NCBI GenBank assembly: GCA_051294375.1
Contig: CM119265.1
Location: 716,089-780,088 of the forward strand
Length of the DNA: 64,000 nucleotides
Direction of reading: 5' to 3'
Origin: Paraspadella gotoi
Lineage: Eukaryota; Chaetognatha
The position numbers and the translations under genes are program-made. Positions within the stretch are counted from its first letter, which is position 1. Each line of letters starts with the position of its first letter. Below the pieces are notes generated by a model. It had not been told where the DNA came from, did no database searches, and saw only the letters and a program-made list of their open reading frames with translations. Shown here piece after piece: positions 26,019-34,844 of the stretch.

Positions 26019-29000
26019 TAATTACATTTGAGCAATGTACAACAAAGATATAAAGAAAAAACTTGACTATTAACACTTTAGAAATAAATAAATAATTTAA
26101 GCAAAAAGTTGTTTTAGTAAAGTTTGAAATTTTTTTTAAAAATTGAAAGTTGAAAAATTGAAGTTTAATAGGATTATGCAAAAATATCTGTCTGTCTGTC
26201 TGTCTGTCCGTCCGTCCTACCTTAGCAAAAAGCTCCAATAACTCGTGATTGGGTGGTTGGATTGGAATGAAATTTCGTGTGTTATGAAGCTGGATATAAA
26301 GTTTCGATGGAATTGTGCGAGTGGAAACCAATAATTACTATAATTAATCATAATTGAATTAGTAGATTAAGATTAAATTTTGTGTGCGGGTAGGAAGGTG
26401 TGTGAAGAAGCTAGATATAAAGTTTTGACTGAATTGTTCCAGTGTAAATGAGTTTAAAAGGAAAAAACATAAGTCACATTTACTTGAATCTTTATTATTT
26501 ATGATTACTAATAAATGTTTTAATAAATTATTTAATTAATTAATTAATGTGAAAAAAGATGCAATTTAAAAAAATTATGCAAGTTGAAAAAATGATACGA
26601 ATTGTAAAAATAATGTTAGTTGAATAAATGATGTGAGTGGAAAAAATGATGAGAGTTTAAAAAAATTTTAAAAAATATTGTGATTTATCATCTGATTAGC
26701 TGATTACCGCTTAATTATCGTAGGCAGATCCGACATTGTTTGCTCAAACTTGTTTCAGTTGCCCTGCTTTACATGGTATTCATTAAACTTGCACCATTAT
26801 GTTATAAAATTTTAGCTTACAATATTGCAAAATACCAAGACGTCAAAGCGTCGCCCGCATTCAGAGGATACGATCCCCAAAATATAGTAGATGGATATTT
26901 TGAATCGTGAGTCAAGTTCAGAAAAATAACCTTCCATGCCATAATATGATCAATTATTTATTCAATTATTTAATCAATCACAATAGAATGAACAGGAATT
27001 CCTGGGGAAAAACCCATTGCTTTTTCGCAATAAATCTAATGAATCCTTTTGTCGAAGTGCAGCTTGGAAAAAAAATCTTGAGTAAGTATTTATCAGAGTA
27101 AGTACATTAATTTTAATTGAAGAAATGTAGAATTTTTTTCCATAAATGCATTTCTTTTTAGTTGATCATGTCAAGATTTTTAACCGAGCCGATGAAATCA
27201 TACCATGGAGGCGTCTCTTTCCATTTAAACTGGAATTACTTGCTGATGGTGACATCATTGGTGTGTGTAATGACAATGCTTACAAGGCTTCTGATTTCAA
27301 GGAGAAGTCTCTTGAAATCAATGTTGATTGTTGCAATATTGGGCAGAAGGCGGATGGTGTAAGACTGACCTCTTTAAAGGAGGACGCTATGAACCTTTGC
27401 GAAATTGAAGTTTATCAACGTGAAGACAAATGTATGTATAGTAAAGTGAAGTGATGAAAAGATTGAGCGATTGAATATTATTTTTGTGCTGCCTATGGAC
27501 ATGTATTTAATGAATTTTAAATACTTTAAAAAATGTTTTAAGCATAACAGTATAGTACATTCAATTATTTATGTATTATATACTTATAAAATGATAAAAT
27601 TTTAATTTTTTTTTCAAGAACAGATTTGGATTCGCCGCAAAAAAAATAAGAAACTTTTATAAAATATGTTATATGATATTTTAATGTTTAGACTACAAAA
27701 AATAATTAAAACCTTTTAACATATATAAGTTTCTACTACAAAAAGTCAAATTTTTTTACCTTTTTTCCAATTTTAAATGCTGAAGACGACTTAATTTTTA
27801 ATAACATGTTTTAGATTTCGGATTAAACTTTTTATGAAGAATCTGAATCTTTATGAAATTTTTTTTTAAATATTTTTAAAATTTACAGTTTTATATGAAT
27901 ATTATTTATTAGAAAAAAAGGATCTAATACAAAGAATATACAAAAATATTTGTATATACTATTCTGTTCTCAAGACAATATGAACAAAATATTTTTTGTA
28001 CTAATAATCATACTTTCTCACATCTAAATATCCTTGTTTGATCACTCAAATAAATATATAATTATTGAGTGCTCCACTCTAATGTATAGGTTTAAAATAA
28101 AAGTTTGTAAAAGTTTTTTTTTGGTTTTTTGATTACAAGTAGATGTGTAGGGTTTTATTTTTTTGGACCTAATATCAGAGTTTTGATAACTCTCCATCGT
28201 GAAAAAAAGTTTACCAAAATTTTACTCATAACTTATTTAATATCAAAAATTCTATAGCATTCTTTAAAGAGAACCATGTAAAAGATTTCCTAAACGACGA
28301 AAAGTTCATTCACTTTTATGACGGTTATTGTTAGGAAATGAAAAGAAATGAAAGCAACTTAACACAATGACGGTTATTGCTATATATAGGTACCAAATTC
28401 ACTGCGATATCAGCAGATGCTTCATCAGTCTACAGGAAAGAAAGCAAACCAGAGACCCTAATAGATAATGCTTATTATAAAACGTGAGTAATTTTTAAAC
28501 ATAACAAAATATTTTAATATCTAAGTTTATTTAATTTTGCATTTTGCAATTTTGTATTTTGATTCATATTGATATGTCTTGATTCATTTTAATTCATCTA
28601 TATTCACTTTGATTACAGGGTACTAAGTAAAAACCTTGCCTCTTTAGTTGATCTTTCTTAGGACGAATTTTCCAATGTATTTGTTTGTAAGCAAATGATT
28701 AAACACAGACAGAAAGACAGACCAATGCACTGAGTAACTTTTCGAGTTGCCTCACGAGTAAATTAGATTATTATAAAATAAAAGAGATCCTTTATTTTTT
28801 ATTTAAATAGCCATGAAGTATGTAAACTTTGAAATACTTAATGATCATACATTTTTTTTTCAGCCACAAATGGTCAGACGACAAATGCTTTCACACAAAC
28901 TGTAATTCAAATGATTGGGTGGACATTATATTTCCAAAAATTGAAACCAGTAAGTTTTCAAATGACTAAATATGATCTTTATAAATATATATATAAATTA

Positions 29001-32000
29001 TATAGAATTTTGAAAAACGCAATTACTTAAAAACTACTCAAAGGCAATGACAAAGTATTGAATAAAAATAAGAATATATATGGAAATAGAGAGGAGTGCT
29101 TGTGTTCATGGCTCGACCTTTCTGTCAAAATGGCTTGAGGCCCTTTAGACTCTAGAAAACTGTCTCAGACCACTGGCGCGTCCGACAACGCCTAGATCGC
29201 CACATTCATTGATATAATCATTGCTTTGCTAAAAAAGTAGTTAAGTTACAGGAAGGAACTTGAGATGCTTTGATAGGATAATTCATTAGCCCACTGGACT
29301 TTTTTAAATTGGATTAAAGAAAGGCGTGGGATCTCGCTTCAGATCACCACTACGATATATTTTCCACAAACATTTTTATTTTAGCGGAACAAAAATTGAA
29401 AAAAAAATTTAACTTTAGATTCATTTTTAATCACGACAGAATTAGGCAAAAAGAGCTCAGAACAAAGTCAACAAAAAATGTCTGAGCTTTCAATTAGCAA
29501 TAACACTAAGCCTGAAAAAAAAATTTATAAAATGCTAATACTTTAACCCCTCTCTGAAACTAATTATTTGATTTAATTAATTAAATAATTTTATTTATTT
29601 GTTTGAGTATTATTCAATTTTTGTTTATAAATTTTATTATTTTGTTTACATTTTACAAAGTATATTATGATTACTATCAATTTAATACTCCCTTTAGCTC
29701 TCATTCAATTTGAGCTAATCTTCTGCCCTAACCCTGGAAACCCTTCGGTCTTGCTCTCTTTCTCTTATTCTTTCTTTCTGTCTCTCTTATTTACTTATTC
29801 AAACTTTTCAGATATTCATTTTGTAACATGCACTGATGAAGGTTTTATAAAATTTGAAACATTTCCAACCAAATAAACCCCATTAACTTTTTTATCTTTG
29901 ACTTTGATAAAGATAGAGGTTTTTAGTCGAATCTGTTTATCTGCAGATTCCGACTCTATAATTAACTTTGTCGGTCCGTTGGTCCGCCCCCACAATTTTG
30001 TCGGTCATTCACTTAAATCAGACAGAACATCGAATTATGATAAACTAACCACACACAAAATTTTATTCCAATCCAACCATCCAATCACGAGTAATTTGAC
30101 TTTTTTGCTTAGAGGGGACGGACAGACGGACGGACATCATTTTTTTACATAATTTATCATAATTCGATGTTCTGATATGATTTAAGTGAATGACCAACAA
30201 GATTGTGGGGGCGGATCTACGGACCAACAAGGTGGATTATAGAGTCGGGATCTGCTGATAAGTAGATCCGACTAAAATATGATTTCTCTCCTTCCGTCCA
30301 TCCGTCCATCCATTACATAATTAATAAATTAACTGATCAGCTGTTTACTGATAATGATCGTGGGTAGATCCGGCATTGTTTGCTTGTTTATTTGATAAAA
30401 AATTATAATGTGGCGACGAAGGTTTCGCCACCATGGGGTCAACCCGGGTTGGCCACTGTGTTTAGTGGTCGCAAGGGAAGCCGGCTATTAATCGCTCTCT
30501 CTCTCTCTCTCTCTTACTCAACCGGTGCTTCTCTCTTTGTAGTTAGTCTTGCACTCTCCTGTATATTGAACTGCTGTCTCATACATTATTTCGCCAATAC
30601 ATGTTATTATGTGCCTCTACATAACTGGTGAGCCCGACAAGAACACTCGAAAATCCTTCTGACCAAAACTACAGTACCTAAAATCAACTGTCACGAATTA
30701 AGACTAATATCTGGAACTAAGTATGACTTGTGTATTTGTTTCCTCTGTGGATGTCTACGACGCCAAAGGACCTCAAGAAAAATCTCTCTATAATGCAGTA
30801 TTAAGAGTCTTCAAAGAAGTTAAGGCGCCGAAGTCCCTCGTATTCAACAGCTTTGACAAACAACCCGAATTTCGCATAAAAGTTTCTAAAAAACTAAAGC
30901 TGACCAGTCAAGGAACTGATGTCCGTATTACTGACAACGAGGAATCGATGAACTTAGTTATTACGTTTCAATCGGCGGAAACTAAAAAAAAAATTTTGTG
31001 ACGTCATTTTCTTAAAAAAATCTACGACAACAATGTCGACTCCTTTGAATTCTCAGTTGCCTGAGGCAATTACAACAGCAGCGTCTCAGCTAGCGGCTGC
31101 ACCCGCACCTGCAGCATTTGCGACACTGGTGATCGCGCCACCTCCTGGATGGGTCCCTTTGAAAAGAAAGAATGCCTCCAACGCGACCAATGTTTTCACA
31201 ACTGAAGACGCCTCTACCATTACAAACTTCATTTCCTTTGTCGATGCATCAACATTAACAGAATGTGGAGATAGCGTAGATGCTTCATCTTCAACTGATA
31301 ACGTCATTTTGGCTGACGCAGCCATCTCTACTATTGACGCTGCAAATACCGACGCCACCACGCAAACAGGCGTCAGTTATGATGTCACTCTTGAGGATGC
31401 GATGGAGGCTGCTATTGACGTCCTTAATGCGGCGAGACTCTCGTCGCCGTCAATGGACGACAATCTTCACAAACAGATCGGCGTCGCTCTCACGGCAATT
31501 CGTGCTGTACGACGCCAACTCAGGGCGTCAAACCCGACGTTCAAATCGACTTCGCAAGTTGCAAAGGTGGCGTCCCCTTTGCCTCAGTCAGCGCCGCCGC
31601 TGCGCTGGCACCGCCGCGTCTGCGGCGAGCACCAGAGTTGCTTTCCCAGCCATATCCACCTCTTCTCGGCCGTTTCCGCCTCCTTCCAAAACGGCACCAG
31701 TTCGTCACATGCCGGTCGTCTCGCGTAGTAGGCGCATCGTTTCAAAAGCCAACTAATTTCCGACAAGCCCTGCCGCCACCTCTGCCTGCGCGGCCATCAA
31801 CAAATCAACGACGTACTTACGCCGCCGTTTGCGCGGTTTCACCTGCAAGACATCAGCAACCGCCGCCAATAAAAAAATGCCAGTGTTCCTCTGCGCCATT
31901 TCCACGCACAAGACCATGCCCAGAAGAAAGTCCTTTGAACTTTTTCCGGGGGGCGAGGATGTGGCGACGAAGGTTTCGCCACCATGGGGTCAACCCGAGT

Positions 32001-33409
32001 TGGCCACTGTGTTTAGTGGTCGCAAGGGGCCGGCTATTAATCACTCTCTCTCTCTCTTTAAAGTACAAGCCTAAAGCTCGCACTTTTGTTTTTCAAATTC
32101 AAATTCAAATAATCTCTTACTTAACCGGTGCTTCTCTCTTTGTAGTTAGTCTTGCACTCTCCTGTATATTGAACTGCTGTCTCATACATTATTTCGCCAA
32201 TACATGTTATGTGCCTCTACAATAACTTAAATTTGAAGGATAACTAAAAATCTTATTTATTTATTAGAACATAATTGATCACCACGCATTGTGATATTTT
32301 ATATAAGAACTTCAAATATATTTGACTCTTTCAGTTGGTCACGTGAGAATTTGGAATCGAATGGATATCATCAAATACTGGCGAAGAATTTTTCCATTTC
32401 GTGTTGAAATATGGATAGGGTATGCCAAAGTTGGCTACTGCAAAGCAAACACATTGACTGAAGACATGTTCGAAAGTTTTTCACCAAAACTAGAAGTTGA
32501 TTGCGGAATAAAAGGCATAAGCGGAGACCGAGTGCGCATTCAGAAAATTGGCAGTGAATGCACAAACCTTTGTGAAGTCGAGGTTTTTCCTGTAAATTGT
32601 AAGGAATTTCTCAGGATTATCATATGTTACTTTAACCTGGCATTGCTAAGTTTCAATAATTTGACTCTCTTGGAATAATATGTTATTTATTAATATGTTG
32701 TTTATTTTTATCTATAAAAAATGTAAAAAACATAAGATTTTATTTTTTTTATTTCTTTTTTTGCATTATTGTATTTTTGTTGAATACACTAAGGCATGGA
32801 ATGCTATCGAGGAATTGGAGTCGATTACCGCGGAAAAATATCTCAAACTAAAGATGGAAAAACTTGTCAAAATTGGTGGAATTCGCCATCGCCAAAATGG
32901 AATCCAAGAAAGTGGGTTTTAACTCAAATTCATTGGCTAGCTAACATTAAAAACTAACAATTTTAAAAATTGTATTTATTTTAGCCAGATTCCAACTGTA
33001 AAACTACTTGGTCCACTCCCTCAATCCTGTTTGTTATTCACTTAAATCATGTCAAATCATCAAATTATGATAAATTATGTGAAAAAAATGTCTCTCCGTC
33101 CGTCCGTCCGTCCCCCTTAGCATTAAACTCCAATTACTCATGTTTGGATGGATGGATTAGAATAAAATTTTGTGTGTGGGTATTATTCTGTATGATTAAG
33201 CTGGATATGAAGTTTCGATTGAATTGTGGAAGTGGAAATGAGTTTAAACTATTATATGAATAATAAAAATTATTTGAAAAGAAAAAAAATAAAAGGAACA
33301 AAGATATGTAAAAAAATGGAAAAATAGAGAGAGAGAAAAAGAAATAAAAAAAAGAAAAAAGAGAGAGAGAAAGAGAAAAGGAAAACCAATCAAAAAGTAA
33401 GAAATAATG

Positions 33410-33451
<42 letters not shown>

Positions 33452-33765
33452 GCAACAACATAATACTGAAAAAAAAGAAGAAAAAAGTTAGAAAGGAACA
33501 ATACCAAAATTAAAATGAAATAAATAGAAAAATATTATAAGATCTATTACAAATTAACATCTGATTAGCTGCTTATCGCTAAATTATCGTGGGCAGATCC
33601 GGCATTGTTTTCTTAAACTCGTTTCTAAATAATGTTCTCTTTCTCAGCCTACCCGACTCTGGCTTGCAAGGAAACTACTGCAGAAATCCCTCCAAAAGCA
33701 AGAAGGGTCCTTGGTGTTACATTGATGGATATAAATATGGATTCTGTGACGTCAAAAAATGCTAA
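13699..33765 (+). CDS. Gene A: secreted MACPF-EGF-F5/8C-kringle protein (exon 2 interrupted)
   Basis: Twelve exons: 13699-13777, 14838-17856, 18359-18469, 24804-24920, 26816-26906, 26996-27081, 27162-27431, 28390-28483, 28864-28949, 32335-32598, 32794-32911, 33648-33765 (TAA). All junctions are GT-AG and exon sizes and phases match gene B. Order: signal peptide, MACPF, furin-like Cys-rich, two EGF, two F5/8C modules, kringle. Exons 3-12 are open. Exon 2 between about 15260 and 16640 carries many single-base insertions and deletions relative to gene B, so either this copy is becoming a pseudogene or the sequence is poor there. A 100-N scaffold gap lies in intron 3, so exons 1-3 and 4-12 come from different contigs. 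Introns hold DR1, LTR, hAT and hammerhead elements. Function as a pore-forming effector is inferred from MACPF family knowledge. Confidence 0.75.
14838..17856 (+). CDS. Gene A exon 2: MACPF plus Cys-rich region, frameshifted
   Basis: The exon opens ADTLEQHSENKEL and is readable to about 15260. It then loses frame repeatedly (extra G in AGAGGGCTT near 15257, extra A near 15290, extra T in CTACTTTTATGG, extra bases near 15475-15540 and others) until about 16640, from where 16644-17856 is a clean frame. The MACPF signature W-G-T-H-Y-x6-G-G is readable at about 15927. The first 2 kb is about 97% identical to gene B, the last 0.3 kb only about 70%. The clean end encodes the Cys-rich segment (CKLICHDQCNGCNK...) and ends GFCQ with a phase-1 donor. 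Confidence 0.7.
15255..16643 (+). pseudogene. Indel-dense part of gene A exon 2
   Basis: Compared with gene B (38190-39580), this stretch shows more than ten 1-base indels, several in short homopolymers, but few substitutions. No single frame survives. The Gly/Ala-rich part near 15540-15690 is out of frame. The pattern fits uncorrected long-read errors or a recent conversion tract that then degraded; the sequence alone cannot decide. Confidence 0.6.
17945..18260 (+). repeat. DR1 dispersed repeat, copy 3 (partial) in gene A intron 2
   Basis: Carries CAATCCGGCTCTACAATTCA, GTCAGTCCGTCGGTCCC, TCAAATTATGATAAATTATG, and GAAATGAGTTTAAATGG in DR1 order, then AT-rich sequence to the EGF1 exon. The 3' terminus is absent. 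Confidence 0.65.
18359..18469 (+). CDS. Gene A exon 3: EGF-like domain 1
   Basis: 111 nt, phase 1 to phase 1. Reads DVSVCDKNPCQNGGQCISF..., with six cysteines in EGF spacing (C-x4-C-x5-C-x8-C-x-C-x8-C). Acceptor CTGTTTCAG, donor GGTATA. Closest counterpart is gene B 41339-41452. Confidence 0.85.
18640..19190. repeat. Dispersed repeat shared with 47320-47450
   Basis: The stretch GTCCAAAGTCAGGGACAAGATAGCTTATTT, and ATTATACCACTTTATTGATAG upstream of it, reappear inverted in gene B intron 11 (47330-47450), where the TRIM has inserted in them. Two shorter direct copies of ACAAGATAGCTTATTT lie at about 18737 and 19079. Short ORFs here are not supported. Confidence 0.5.
19200..19325. repeat. DR3: terminal hairpin plus (GTC)n-like block
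   Basis: GAGCC...ACCGGCGAAGCCGGT...GGCTC folds into a nested perfect hairpin, followed by GTCGTCGTCGTTCGTTCGGTC. This layout (hairpin, then a GTCG-type block) is like the 5' end of DR1 and DR2. Sequence at 21839-21861 (GTTCAGGCTCTTCAGTGACTG) repeats part of it just before the gap. Confidence 0.45.
19820..20580. other. Intron sequence with degenerate T-rich repeats
   Basis: Phrases CTTACGTGATATAGTGTTTTT and TGTTAGCGTCTCATGT recur about every 115 bp between 20210 and 20400. GAGGGACCACAT at 19935 and ATGTGGTCCCTC at 20470 are inverted, but I find no target duplication. No gene. Confidence 0.4.
20840..21720. repeat. Tandem repeat, about 283-bp period with shorter partial units
   Basis: The run starting TTGACATTTGACATTTTTCG at about 20855 is repeated at about 21139, and GAATTTCAATATGTAGTTTAG occurs near 21011, 21291, 21471, 21607 and 21678. 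It ends close to the scaffold gap, so array collapse may have caused the gap. Confidence 0.65.
21862..21961. other. Scaffold gap (100 N)
   Basis: Exactly 100 N, the usual placeholder for unknown length. It lies inside gene A intron 3. Confidence 0.95.
22871..24066 (+). repeat. DR1 dispersed repeat, copy 4 (most complete)
   Basis: From the hairpin AGTCGGTCTGC...GCAGATCCCGACT through GTCGGTCCGTCGGTCC, GAATTATGATAAATTATGC, four GTCC units, several diverged copies of the block ending GAGTGGAAATGAGTTTAAATGG, an (ATTA)n stretch, to GGCAGATCCGACATTGTTTG then CTCAAACTTG. The internal block is tandemly repeated about five times (23060-23900), which explains size differences between copies. Confidence 0.75.
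24238..24471 (-). mobile_element. Solo TRIM LTR with 4-bp target duplication
   Basis: TGAAGAGACAG...CCACCATA on the plus strand is one complete LTR, flanked by CGCT on both sides (24234-24237 and 24472-24475). This copy fixes the LTR ends as TATGG...TCTTCA. It arose by recombination between LTRs. Confidence 0.9.
24804..24920 (+). CDS. Gene A exon 4: EGF-like domain 2
   Basis: 117 nt, phase 1-1, same length as gene B exon 4. Reads VGERCANKPCYNGAQCIES... with six EGF cysteines. Acceptor TTTTTATCAG, donor GGTAATT. Confidence 0.85.
25631..26172 (-). mobile_element. Hammerhead-ribozyme element, copy d, inserted in DR1
   Basis: Bounded by ATTATGCA duplications (25623-25630 and 26173-26180). Contains, in reverse, the CT-rich stretches (GA)n at 25804-25871, GTGGTCAGAGGTGAGGACAG, the ribozyme and a tail with AACAACGATTTTG. 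Gives the unit length, about 540 bp, for one insertion. Confidence 0.7.
25722..25755 (-). ncRNA. Hammerhead ribozyme, type I minimal (copy d)
   Basis: On the minus strand: CTGATGA, stem II GGCTT/AAGCC with a 6-base loop, GAAAC, ATGTC. Core intact; the flanks AAGTG / CTACTT can form stem I with one bulge. Confidence 0.8.
26816..27431 (+). CDS. Gene A exons 5-7: F5/8C module 1
   Basis: Exons 26816-26906, 26996-27081 and 27162-27431. The module starts AYNIAKYQDVKASP, has the NPFVEVQLGKK strand, NRADEIIPWRRLFPF and ends NLCEIEVYQRE. This is the F5/8C (discoidin) fold of the fucolectin type; the RxD motif (RAD) is kept, so glycan binding is plausible. Phase 1 at both outer boundaries. The downstream donor ATGTATGT is followed two bases later by a hAT insertion. 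Confidence 0.8.
27442..28081 (+). mobile_element. hAT-type non-autonomous element, copy 1
   Basis: 640 bp, termini TAAAGTGAAG and CTCCACTCTA, flanked by the 8-bp duplication ATGTATAG (27434-27441 and 28082-28089). 8-bp duplications with TA in the middle and TAGAG-like ends are hAT (Buster-like) features. No transposase. It begins 10 bp inside gene A intron 7, using part of the splice donor region as its target. Confidence 0.8.
28390..32598 (+). CDS. Gene A exons 8-10: F5/8C module 2
   Basis: Exons 28390-28483, 28864-28949 and 32335-32598. Starts CTKFTAISADASS, continues SDDKCFHTNC and ends GHVRIWNRMDIIKYWRRIF...NLCEVEVFPVN. RxD is RMD. The intron between exons 9 and 10 (3.4 kb) holds a degenerate hammerhead element, a DR1 inverted pair and an LTR retroelement. 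Sizes and phases equal those of gene B exons 8-10. Confidence 0.8.
29735..29890 (+). mobile_element. Hammerhead element, copy e (degenerate)
   Basis: TTCTGTCTCTCTTATTTAC, then CTGATGAAGG...TTTGAAACATTTCC and a tail AACCAAATAAACCCC. Only the 3' part of the element is recognisable. Confidence 0.45.
29833..29865 (+). ncRNA. Degenerate hammerhead ribozyme (copy e)
   Basis: CTGATGA and GAAA are intact and stem II can be GTTTTATAAAAT-like, but the triplet after stem III is TTC rather than GTC and stem III (CAUG) is lost. Likely weak or inactive. Confidence 0.4.
29925..30390. repeat. DR1 copy 6: inverted pair of 5' ends plus a 3' terminus
   Basis: The 5' segment (AGTCGAATCTG...GTCGGTCCGTTGGTCC...) at 29931 is mirrored by 30120-30275 (ACGGACGGACATC...AGTAGATCCGACTAAAA), and a 3' terminus GTAGATCCGGCATTGTTTGC follows at 30364. 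So one locus has two heads facing outward. Confidence 0.65.
30723..31001 (+). CDS. Unidentified 92-residue ORF inside the LTR element
   Basis: Open from MTCVFVSSVDVYD to the stop at 31001, less AT-rich than the genomic surroundings, with mixed charged residues and no low complexity. Starts about 90 bp after the primer-binding site, where gag normally begins. I recognise no domain. Either the N-terminus of a diverged gag or a captured sequence. Confidence 0.45.
   Translation: MTCVFVSSVDVYDAKGPQEKSLYNAVLRVFKEVKAPKSLVFNSFDKQPEFRIKVSKKLKLTSQGTDVRITDNEESMNLVITFQSAETKKKIL
31033..31728 (+). CDS. Unidentified 231-residue ORF inside the LTR element
   Basis: Ala/Thr/Ser-rich protein (MSTPLNSQLPEAITTAASQ...), with several DAST/DAS-type repeats at residues 60-120, then a basic C-terminal third. 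No zinc knuckle or catalytic motif seen. Overlapping ORFs in the two other + frames (31280-31756 and 31638-32225) suggest that frames continue across indels. Possibly a gag C-terminal remnant. Confidence 0.4.
   Translation: MSTPLNSQLPEAITTAASQLAAAPAPAAFATLVIAPPPGWVPLKRKNASNATNVFTTEDASTITNFISFVDASTLTECGDSVDASSSTDNVILADAAISTIDAANTDATTQTGVSYDVTLEDAMEAAIDVLNAARLSSPSMDDNLHKQIGVALTAIRAVRRQLRASNPTFKSTSQVAKVASPLPQSAPPLRWHRRVCGEHQSCFPSHIHLFSAVSASFQNGTSSSHAGRLA
32794..33765 (+). CDS. Gene A exons 11-12: kringle domain and stop
   Basis: Exons 32794-32911 and 33648-33765, 118 nt each as in gene B. Reads CMECYRGIGVDYRGK...GKTCQNWWNS / LPDSGLQGNYCRNPSKS...GPWCY...YGFCDVKKC. All six kringle cysteines and the NYCRNP and PWCY motifs are present. 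The kringle is a ligand-binding module; here it ends the protein. Donor of exon 11 is GTGGGT, weaker than in gene B. Confidence 0.85.
32983..33635 (+). repeat. DR1 copy 7 in gene A intron 11, with a (TA)n tract
   Basis: From GCCAGATTCCAACTG through TCAAATTATGATAAATTATG and three GTCC units to GGCAGATCCGGCATTG. A GA-rich part and a (TA)16 tract at 33414-33447 sit inside. Its right end is about 12 bp before the splice acceptor of exon 12. Confidence 0.7.
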
Positions 33766-34070
33766 CCTTTGAAAAAAAATTATTGAGAATCCAGAAACAA
33801 AAAATGTGCAGGAAAAAAAATATGTAATGTTACAACGTTTGACAACTAGATATAACTTTTTATTTACCAAGTATTTTATTAATTTATTCTCTATAGCCTA
33901 TAGAGTTCAAAAGTTTTATTTTCGAACCTCTGGATTTTTTTCTACCCATTTCTCTTTTGTCTACTACAAATTTTCATTCGGGTTTTCCCTAAAATCAAAT
34001 TGAACTGGTGTAGCTACCGCTTAAAATTGTAATTTTTTTATAACATGGATTGACATTATTGTCTTCTTAT

Positions 34071-34076
34071 AATAAA
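34071..34076 (+). promoter_or_regulatory. Polyadenylation signal AATAAA, gene A
   Basis: First clear AATAAA after the stop at 33765 that is not in a poly-A run, giving a 3' UTR of about 330 bases. Weak by itself in this base composition. Confidence 0.35.
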
Positions 34077-34179
34077 CAAAGAATTAAACATGATGTAAAT
34101 CATTAACTTAAACAATTTCATGTTTATTTGCAAAAAAAAATAAATGCCTCTTTTTAAGAATTTGAGATCATGGTATATT

Positions 34180-34330
34180 CCTTTCTTTTTTGTTGTTTTT
34201 TGGAAATTCGCGACAAAGTAAAAGAGTTATCTTTATTTTATTATAGCAACTATATTTTTGATTATTCGGACATGTTTCGACTCAATTCAAGTCCTCTTCA
34301 GCGCAGTTTGACAATATGTGAAATTTGGAT
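34180..34330 (-). mobile_element. Hammerhead element, copy f (3' part)
   Basis: Reads, in reverse, the tail (AACAACAAAAAAGAAAGG), the ribozyme and a short lead. The CT-rich body is missing. Confidence 0.5.
34269..34301 (-). ncRNA. Hammerhead ribozyme variant (copy f)
   Basis: CTGAAGA replaces CTGATGA; stem II GACTT/GAGTC and GAAAC, ATGTC are kept. The core change at an invariant U would reduce or abolish cleavage. Confidence 0.5.
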
Positions 34331-34389
34331 AATAACAATGAAATTTGAAAGAGAATTTAGAAAGAATTTAGAAATGTGACTAATTAAAC

Positions 34390-34840
34390 AACTCTTTGCC
34401 TCTTTAGCCTCACGTGCTGCTCTAATCTCTGGCACGTGACAAGAAAAAACCTTCACCTTAAATGAGAGATTTCTTGATGATTTTCTCTCCTTCCCCCACT
34501 GAATTTTTCTTCCCTCATTAATCCACTTAACGTAGGAAAACTTGAAATCTTTCCCTTTATTATCCTTCCAATCATTCTGTCATCTTTGAATTCCTGCCTA
34601 AGATCAAAAGCTTGAGAAATAATATTATAAAAGCAGACTCTCCGACTTTAATTTCAAAGAAAGAAAAAACTAGAAAGAAAAAGATTTAGTCAAAAGTCAT
34701 CAAATCACTTTCAACGCAAATTAATCAAAATTTTAAAATAAATACTTGAAAACTAGAACAAAAATTGTTTTTTTTTGTTCTTACATATTCTGTTATTGTT
34801 GATTTTAAAGTAATAAGAAAATTACTATTTTATTAATGAA
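34390..34840. other. Intergenic; weak repeat shared with 8310-8450
   Basis: CACGTGACAAG...ACCTTCACCTTAAATGAGAG is similar to 8306-8350. The rest is AT-rich with no exon-like content. Confidence 0.4.
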
Positions 34841-34844
34841 TAGG

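Larger units (their letters stand above)
25497..26753 (+). repeat. DR1 copy 5, split by a hammerhead element
   Basis: Left part 25508-25630 (GCAGATCCCGACTATATAAT to AAATTATGCA); right part 26173-26753 (ATTATGCAAAAATATCTGTC to CAGATCCGACATTG, TTTGCTCAAACTTG). The repeat ends about 60 bp before gene A exon 5. It includes the 18-bp array form at 26575-26680. Confidence 0.75.
30409..32221 (+). mobile_element. LTR retrotransposon, non-autonomous
   Basis: 5' LTR 30409-30621 (TGTGGCGACG...CTCTACA), primer-binding site TGGTGAGCCCGAC at 30626, purine tract before the 3' LTR 31960-32221, target duplication ATAA on both sides (30405-30408 and 32222-32225). The 3' LTR is about 50 bp longer than the 5' LTR because of an extra segment near 32060-32115. 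The 1.3-kb interior lacks protease, reverse transcriptase and integrase, so it depends on another element. Located in gene A intron 9. Confidence 0.85.
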
